DNA of 64,000 bases. Origin: Edaphobacillus lindanitolerans (lineage in GTDB: Bacteria; Bacillota; Bacilli; Bacillales_A; Planococcaceae). Positions 59,006 through 64,000 of this stretch are shown here, in pieces (within the stretch, counting starts at the first letter, position 1; every line of letters starts with the position of its first letter). The position numbers and the translations under genes were made by a program. Location: assembly GCF_900156305.1 (NCBI RefSeq), contig NZ_FTPL01000001.1, positions 1 to 64,000 on the forward strand, written 5' to 3'. A model generated the notes under the pieces. It saw only the letters and a program-made list of their open reading frames with translations, was not told the origin of the DNA and made no database searches.

Positions 59006-61789
59006 ATGAGTGATCATATTCCATCACGGACCGAACGGAGGAAGCAACAGGAGCTTGATAAAAAGGCGGGCTCGAAAAAGGGCCGGAAACCCGGCGGAAA
59101 GAAGAAAAAGCCGCTTCTGAGGCGGATCATTTCCGCCATTGTCCTGCTTGGCGTCATCTTTTTCGTCGCGGGCGCGGCGCTGTTCACCTATTATGCGGCA
59201 TCCGCCCCGAAACTTGACGAGGAGTCGCTCAAAGATCCGCTGTCTTCGGAGCTGTATGCGATGGGCTCGGATGAACCGTTCATGACGCTCGGCGCACAGA
59301 ACCGGGAATACGTCGAGTATGAAGATATTCCGGACGAGATGAGAGAGGCGATCCTCGCGACGGAGGACGTCCGGTTCTTCAAGCACCACGGCATCGACTT
59401 CTGGCGCCTCGGCGGTGCGGTCCTTGCGAACTTCCGCGACGGTTTCGGCTCGCAGGGGGCCAGCACCATCACCCAGCAGGTCATCAAGAACTCATTTTTA
59501 CAAAACGAGAAGACGCTCAAACGGAAAGCCCAGGAAGCCTGGCTTGCCTTCCAGCTTGAGCGGAAGTACAGCAAAGAAGAAATCTTTGAGATGTATTTCA
59601 ATAAAGTCCTCATGTCGGGCAACATCTACGGGATGGGAACGGCCGCGGATTCCTTCTACGGCAAAGAGCCGGCGGATCTCTCGCTGAACGAAATGGCGCT
59701 TCTCGCCGGCATGCCGCAGAGCCCGAACCGCTATAATCCGTACAATCATCCCGAGCGGGCCGAGAAGCGGCGCAACATCGTGCTCGGCCTGATGGTCCAG
59801 CACGGCAAAATCACCCAGGCGCAGGCCGACGAAGCCAAATCCGTCCCGATTACGGAAGGCCTCGTCCCGCCCGAACAGCGGAAACAGCATAATACCGGTC
59901 AGTATGCGGCCTTCGTGGACCTGATCTCCGCCGAGCTGGAAGATCATGATCTGTCCATCTCCGACGGCCTCAAGATCTATACGACCCTCGATCCTGCGGC
60001 ACAGGAGAAAGTCGAGCAGACAATCGCTTTGGATAACATGCCTTCCGAAAACCTGCTCACGGGCGTGGCGGTTGTCGATACGAAAACCGGCGCGGTCCGG
60101 GCCGTCGGCGGCGGGCCGGAATTTGTTCCGACGGGCAACAACTATGCGAAGAAAAGACAGGACCTCGGATCCACGGTCAAACCGATCCTCGACTACGGTC
60201 CTGCCATCGAGTATTTGAACTGGTCGACCGGACAGACCGTCGATGACAAGCGACGCACATACAAGGGAAGCGACCAGGTGATCCGGAACGCCAACGGGAA
60301 ATACCTCGGCAAGATGACGATGCGCAAGGCGCTCTACATGTCCCAGAACGTCCCCGCCATCTCGACATTCGAAGAAGTCGGTGCGGGCCGGGCATCAGAA
60401 TTTGCGGGCAATCTCGGCATTGAGGCCGACAAGCCGAATTCGTCGAGTGCCATCGGGGGCGGCGTGGCCTCCTCGCCGCTCGAGCTCGCCGGCGCCTATG
60501 CATCCTTCGGCAACGGCGGGATGTATACGAAGCCGTACACGATCGATAAAGTCGTCCTCCGCGACGGCAAGACCGAGCGCAGCCTGAAGCCGAAGCCGGT
60601 CAGCGCGATGAAGGACTCGACGGCATATATGATCACGGACATGCTCCGTGATGTCGTAAAGAACCCTCAGGGCAGCGGCTATACCTATGTCCGGAGCGGC
60701 GGCCTCGATGTCGCCGGCAAAACAGGCACGACCAACTACGACAGCAAAACACTCCAGGAAGTACCGATGGGCAGGGACGGATTCGCCGTTCCATCCAGCT
60801 GGTTCGTCGGCTACACGCCTGAATATTCGATAGCGGTCTGGGCCGGCAAAAAGAGCTACAAGGACCCGATCGGCACATGGGATGAACGGTCTTATCCACA
60901 GCGGGCCTTCTCCGATATCATGATCGACCTAGCGCAGCGCACCGACAATACGACGTTCAAGAAACCGAAATCTGTCGTAGAAGGAACCATCGTCGTCGGC
61001 TCGGATCCCCTCCGGCTTGCGGGATCGGGCACGCCTTCAAGCAAGAAGAGCACCGAACTGTTCGTCCGCGGCCATGAACCGAAGAAAGCGGCGAAGCCGG
61101 AAAAAGAAGAGAAGGAAGAAACCGGCCTTGCTGCTCCGACCGGGCTCAAAGCCGACTATGATGCCGGACAGAACCTCGTCAATCTGAACTGGAAGCACAA
61201 AGCACCGGATGATGCGGACGGCAAGGTTCAGTTCACGGTATCCTACAGTGTCGACGGCGGCAGCGCCAATACACTGACGACGACGTCCGAGAAGAACGCA
61301 TCTGCGACGGGCATTGAACCGGGCCGAACCTACACGTTCTCGGTGGTGGCGGTGCTCGACGGCGAGACAAGTGAGCCGGCCACCGTCTCTCTCCAGGTCG
61401 GTGAACAGGCCGAACCTGACGAGGAAGAACCGGAAGAAGTGGAGCCGGATGAGAACGAAAACGGTAACGGCGGCCAGGAAAATCCGGATGAGGAAGACCA
61501 GAACGGCAACGAAGATCAGCAAAACGGAAACCAGAATGGCAATAACAACGGCAACGGCAACAACCAGGGCGTCCCTCCCGGGAACAATCAGGGGGGCGGA
61601 GGAAATAACTCCGGCGGCGGCAATCCTGGTTCCGGCCAGGGCGGCGGCGGACAAGGCGGCAACCCGGGCAGTGGTAACGGCAACGGAAACCCGGACGGTG
61701 ATCAAGGCGGCAATCCGGACGGCGGAACGGGCGGCACCGCTGATCCGGGCGGTACGGGCGGCACCGGCGGACAAGACTCCGGAGACTGA
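59006..61789 (+). CDS. ponA: Class A penicillin-binding protein 1
   Basis: A 927-residue bifunctional peptidoglycan synthase. A Lys-rich cytoplasmic tail and one membrane helix (about 32-56) come first. The glycosyltransferase (about 75-250) has EDVRFFKHHG and GASTITQQ. The transpeptidase (about 340-640) has STVK (about 389), SQN and KTGT (about 571). A fibronectin III-like domain (about 705-800) and a 130-residue acidic then Gly/Asn/Gln-rich tail follow. It polymerises and cross-links peptidoglycan outside the membrane and is a GpsB client. GAGAGG precedes the ATG. Confidence 0.95.
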   Translation: MSDHIPSRTERRKQQELDKKAGSKKGRKPGGKKKKPLLRRIISAIVLLGVIFFVAGAALFTYYAASAPKLDEESLKDPLSSELYAMGSDEPFMTLGAQNREYVEYEDIPDEMREAILATEDVRFFKHHGIDFWRLGGAVLANFRDGFGSQGASTITQQVIKNSFLQNEKTLKRKAQEAWLAFQLERKYSKEEIFEMYFNKVLMSGNIYGMGTAADSFYGKEPADLSLNEMALLAGMPQSPNRYNPYNHPERAEKRRNIVLGLMVQHGKITQAQADEAKSVPITEGLVPPEQRKQHNTGQYAAFVDLISAELEDHDLSISDGLKIYTTLDPAAQEKVEQTIALDNMPSENLLTGVAVVDTKTGAVRAVGGGPEFVPTGNNYAKKRQDLGSTVKPILDYGPAIEYLNWSTGQTVDDKRRTYKGSDQVIRNANGKYLGKMTMRKALYMSQNVPAISTFEEVGAGRASEFAGNLGIEADKPNSSSAIGGGVASSPLELAGAYASFGNGGMYTKPYTIDKVVLRDGKTERSLKPKPVSAMKDSTAYMITDMLRDVVKNPQGSGYTYVRSGGLDVAGKTGTTNYDSKTLQEVPMGRDGFAVPSSWFVGYTPEYSIAVWAGKKSYKDPIGTWDERSYPQRAFSDIMIDLAQRTDNTTFKKPKSVVEGTIVVGSDPLRLAGSGTPSSKKSTELFVRGHEPKKAAKPEKEEKEETGLAAPTGLKADYDAGQNLVNLNWKHKAPDDADGKVQFTVSYSVDGGSANTLTTTSEKNASATGIEPGRTYTFSVVAVLDGETSEPATVSLQVGEQAEPDEEEPEEVEPDENENGNGGQENPDEEDQNGNEDQQNGNQNGNNNGNGNNQGVPPGNNQGGGGNNSGGGNPGSGQGGGGQGGNPGSGNGNGNPDGDQGGNPDGGTGGTADPGGTGGTGGQDSGD

Positions 61790-61809
61790 CATGGATTGAC
61801 TGCAAACAT

Positions 61810-61850
61810 AAAGCCGGCAGGCACGGGATCACCCCCGGCCTGCCGGCTTT
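61810..61850. terminator. Bidirectional terminator between ponA and nth
   Basis: A perfect 13-bp stem (AAAGCCGGCAGGC and its complement), with T-run TTTTTC on the plus strand. ypoC, found here in Bacillus subtilis, is missing. Confidence 0.88.
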
Positions 61851-61934
61851 TTCATGTTCTTTTCGTTTCGCATTGATGATCGGACGATGGCGGGATCCGA
61901 TCATTCCGGTCAGCCCCGGAATCCATCATGTTCC

Positions 61935-62609
61935 TCACTCCCCGACTTCGAGCGTATCCCCTTTGCGGATGCCCATCCGCTTGCGGCCTTCCCGGCAGAG
62001 GGAGAGAAGTGGGCAGATCTCACATTGCGGATTCTGCGCCTTGCAGTGATACCGGCCGAAGAAGATGAGCCGGTGATGGGTCTTGGACCACTCTTCTTTC
62101 GGTGTCCAGCGCATGATTTTCTCTTCGACTTGGAGCGGCGTGTCTTTCCAGCGGTTCATGCCGAGTCGCTTGGCCACACGCTCCACATGGGTGTCGACGG
62201 CAAGTGCCGGCACATCGTAGGCAACGGAGACGACGACGTTCGCCGTCTTCCGGCCGACCCCCGGCAGCGTCGTCAGCATGTCCCGGTCAGCCGGCACTTC
62301 CCCGCCGAACTGTTCGATGAGCAGCCGGCTCATCGCCTGGATGTTTTTTGCTTTGTTCCGGAACAGGCCGATCGACCGGATGTCATTCTGCAGTTCCTCA
62401 AGCGGAACGGCCAGATAGTCTTCCGGCCTCTTATATTTCCGGAACAGATCCTTCGTCACTTTATTCACAAGGACATCGGTGCACTGCGCAGACAGGAGCG
62501 TGGCGACGAGCAGTTCGAACGGATTGTCATGGACCAGCTCGCAATGGGCGTCCGGGAACATTTCACCGATCTCTTGCAGACAGAATTCCCACTGGGTTTT
62601 CGTGAGCAT
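61935..62609 (-). CDS. nth: Endonuclease III (DNA glycosylase/AP lyase)
   Basis: A 224-residue Nth with the helix-hairpin-helix LPGVGRKTANVV containing the catalytic Lys. The catalytic Asp lies in AVDTHVERV, and the iron-sulfur cluster cysteines in C-x6-C-x2-C-x5-C (CKAQNPQCEICPLLSLC). It removes oxidised pyrimidines and nicks abasic sites. GGAAAGG precedes the ATG. It lies downstream of dnaD as in Bacillus, with a hairpin between the two. Confidence 0.95.
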   Translation of the reverse strand: MLTKTQWEFCLQEIGEMFPDAHCELVHDNPFELLVATLLSAQCTDVLVNKVTKDLFRKYKRPEDYLAVPLEELQNDIRSIGLFRNKAKNIQAMSRLLIEQFGGEVPADRDMLTTLPGVGRKTANVVVSVAYDVPALAVDTHVERVAKRLGMNRWKDTPLQVEEKIMRWTPKEEWSKTHHRLIFFGRYHCKAQNPQCEICPLLSLCREGRKRMGIRKGDTLEVGE

Positions 62610-62628
62610 ATCAAATTCCTTTCCAAAA

Positions 62629-62661
62629 CGGCCGGACCGCGATAAATGGGCGGTCCGGCCG
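62629..62661 (-). terminator. Hairpin between dnaD and nth
   Basis: A perfect 12-bp GC-rich stem (CGGCCGGACCGC and its complement) with a 9-base loop and TTTT on the minus strand, ending only 20 bases before the nth start. It may be a partial terminator or attenuator for nth. Confidence 0.6.
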
Positions 62662-62773
62662 TTTCATTATAATTTGGACAGTGGCCAAATGCCGGACGGG
62701 GAGGGACGCTGCTGCGCCTCCCCTTATGTGCGGCCGGCAGGCCCGGATGCAGAGTCCGTTAAAAAGAATAAGT

Positions 62774-63493
62774 TCAATTGCGGTCTTCAAGCCAATTGTA
62801 GAACGGGACTTTCGGGGCGGATTCTTCCGCCTGGTGCTGATGTGCCGGACGGGGCGCTCCGGAACCGACACGGAACCGGCGCGCTTCCTCTTCCGCATCG
62901 GACACGGTCCGCACGTTCTTCTTTTTCCATTCGAACAAGATCCGGTCGACGTAGCGGAGGCTCACTTTGCGTGCGATGACCGCCTCGCGCAGGGCCGCTT
63001 TGATGAGATCGGGCGAATGCCCGTCCACATCAAACCACATGGAGATCGTCTCGCATTCCATCGGGGACAGCAGCCGTCCGAACTCCTGCTCGAAGATGGC
63101 GAAAATCTCCCCTTCTTCCGCCTGTCGGTCAGCCTGGGCCTGTCCGTCGCACAGAAGAATCTCCTGGTCGATGAGCCGGTTCCAGAGCGGATGAAGCGAA
63201 TAGGCCTCGCTCAGCCGTCCGTCTTCATCCATCGTCCGTTCAATCGACAGGAAGCCGGCCTGCATGAGCCGCTGAAGGCCCGAGCCGATCTCCTCTTCCG
63301 GGATGCACATGCGGCCCGCGATATCCGAAGGCCCGGGAAGCCCGCTGCCGTCCTCGGCAAACGACATCAGCTGGAGAACGAGCATCGCATCCGTGTCCCG
63401 GATGCCAAGCTGTTTATAGGAGCGAAAAAAGAGCTGGGAAATGTGGACATTTCCCCGCTCCATCCAAATCCGGAGCCGATCCTGACTGTTCAC
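62774..63493 (-). CDS. dnaD: DNA replication initiation protein DnaD
   Basis: The start is taken as GTG 63493, eight bases after GGAGG; earlier ATGs overlap the asnS end and would add residues absent from the family. The 239-residue protein has the N-terminal winged-helix DDBH1 domain (HYKQLGI-like SYKQLGIRDTDAMLVLQL). The C-terminal DDBH2 has the conserved PLSPMECETISMW-like segment and YVDRILFEWKKKNVRT, then a charged linker and PFYNWLE. DnaD remodels DNA and helps load the replicative helicase at oriC and at stalled forks. Confidence 0.93.
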   Translation of the reverse strand: MNSQDRLRIWMERGNVHISQLFFRSYKQLGIRDTDAMLVLQLMSFAEDGSGLPGPSDIAGRMCIPEEEIGSGLQRLMQAGFLSIERTMDEDGRLSEAYSLHPLWNRLIDQEILLCDGQAQADRQAEEGEIFAIFEQEFGRLLSPMECETISMWFDVDGHSPDLIKAALREAVIARKVSLRYVDRILFEWKKKNVRTVSDAEEEARRFRVGSGAPRPAHQHQAEESAPKVPFYNWLEDRN

Positions 63494-63516
63494 CGAATCA
63501 ACCTCCTTCGCCTTCA

Positions 63517-64000
63517 TCATGGGTACAGCCTGTTCAGGAGACGAGGGAACGGAATGGATTCCCGGACGTGCTCTGCACCGCTGATCCAGGCAACCGTCCG
63601 CTCAAGGCCGAGGCCGAATCCGGAATGCGGCACGGCGCCCTGTTTCGACAGTTCGAGATACCAGGCGTATGCTTCCGGATCGAGATTGTGCTCCTCGATG
63701 CGCTGCTTCATCAGATCATAGTTATGGATCCGTTCGGAACCGCCGATGATCTCCCCGTAGCCTTCCGGCGCGATCAGGTCGGCACAAAGGACGACATCGT
63801 CACGGTCGGGATGCGGCTGCATATAGAACGGCTTGATCGCCGTCGGGTAGTTCACGATGAACACCGGTTTGTCATAGTGCTCCGCGATTGCCGTTTCATG
63901 AGGGGCGCCGAAGTCATCCCCCCATTGAATGTCATCAAACCCTTCCTTGTGGAGGAATTCGATCGCATCATCATAGGAAATGCGCGGGAACGGGGTCTTC
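63517..64000 (-). CDS. asnS: Asparagine--tRNA ligase, C-terminal part (continues beyond window)
   Basis: The last 160 residues of a class II aminoacyl-tRNA synthetase; the frame stays open to the window edge (64000). Visible are the catalytic-domain segments [30 protein letters not shown] and [14 protein letters not shown]. Class II motif 3, with its arginine, is [12 protein letters not shown]. The TAIKPFYM context is that of AsnS, not AspS. It charges tRNA-Asn. The stop is next to the dnaD start region, consistent with an asnS-dnaD-nth operon. Confidence 0.95.
   Translation of the reverse strand, partial: KTPFPRISYDDAIEFLHKEGFDDIQWGDDFGAPHETAIAEHYDKPVFIVNYPTAIKPFYMQPHPDRDDVVLCADLIAPEGYGEIIGGSERIHNYDLMKQRIEEHNLDPEAYAWYLELSKQGAVPHSGFGLGLERTVAWISGAEHVRESIPFPRLLNRLYP

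Noticed and set aside
61037-61792. 251-residue minus-strand Val/Ala/Arg-rich frame
   Set aside because: It is the reverse of the Gly/Asn/Gln-coding ponA tail and low complexity only.
62611-62898. 95-residue minus-strand basic frame between dnaD and nth
   Set aside because: It overlaps the 3' end of dnaD out of frame and the hairpin at 62629-62661.

Overview
The window looks like chromosome from a Gram-positive Bacillales bacterium, most likely a GC-rich member of the Planococcaceae (Bhargavaea-like; the genus is an inference from style, not proven). Evidence is the Bacillus-type rnpB, the FMN-riboswitch-controlled ribD-ribE-ribBA-ribH operon, gpsB, mrfAB (yprA/yprB), recU-ponA, dnaD-nth-asnS, a FapR box at fabI, a cre box and AGGAGG-type ribosome binding sites. 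GC content by eye is in the mid 50s percent. I see no prophage, insertion sequence, tRNA or CRISPR array.

Layout. 1-5.5 kb: the first bases are the 5' end of a 16S rRNA gene read leftwards, with a near-consensus rRNA promoter. Next come a membrane-anchored Mrr-type nuclease gene and a 1440-residue Upf1-like helicase fused to a Vsr-like nuclease, a defence-like pair. 5.5-10.2 kb: a DoxX remnant, small unknown, lipoprotein and membrane genes, a monoacylglycerol lipase and a DUF4145-type protein. 10.4-15.6 kb: a D-threonate catabolic cluster (permease, DUF1537 kinase, PdxA2) under a PrpR-like regulator whose AAA+ core is degenerate, with a cre box and a sigma-54-like promoter. 15.9-21.4 kb: a TPP-dependent enzyme translationally coupled to a GAF-GAF-PAS-GGDEF-EAL protein, and a divergent HPr kinase paralogue.

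21.5-27.7 kb: a YcdB/YcdC-like protein, a NERD-domain helicase, a putative zinc protease, two KGG-repeat stress proteins and a DUF2188 protein. 27.8-32.2 kb: bacillopeptidase F. 32.8-36.7 kb: the riboflavin operon with its FMN riboswitch. 36.8-42.5 kb: fabI, a class I glutamine amidotransferase, a cold shock protein, ypeQ, an RNase HI, a VOC protein, a phosphoesterase, a DUF421 protein and a sulfurtransferase.

42.5-64 kb follows the Bacillus order around ypbR-ypvA-ypsC-rnpB-gpsB-yprB-yprA-yppE-recU-ponA-nth-dnaD-asnS: cell envelope growth (ponA, gpsB, dynA) and DNA repair or replication (recU, mrfAB, nth, dnaD, DinG-like helicase). Three things interrupt that order: an ECF sigma/DUF4179 anti-sigma pair with its own promoter, a second NERD protein, and a tandem array of 71-bp repeats.

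Most genes lie on the minus strand. The best candidates for new biology are the helicase-nuclease/Mrr pair, the 71-bp repeat array, the regulator without GAFTGA facing a sigma-54-like promoter, the HPr kinase paralogue and a possible small RNA at about 25.3-25.5 kb. Start codons given below are often internal to the longest open frame and were chosen from ribosome binding sites and family alignments made from memory.
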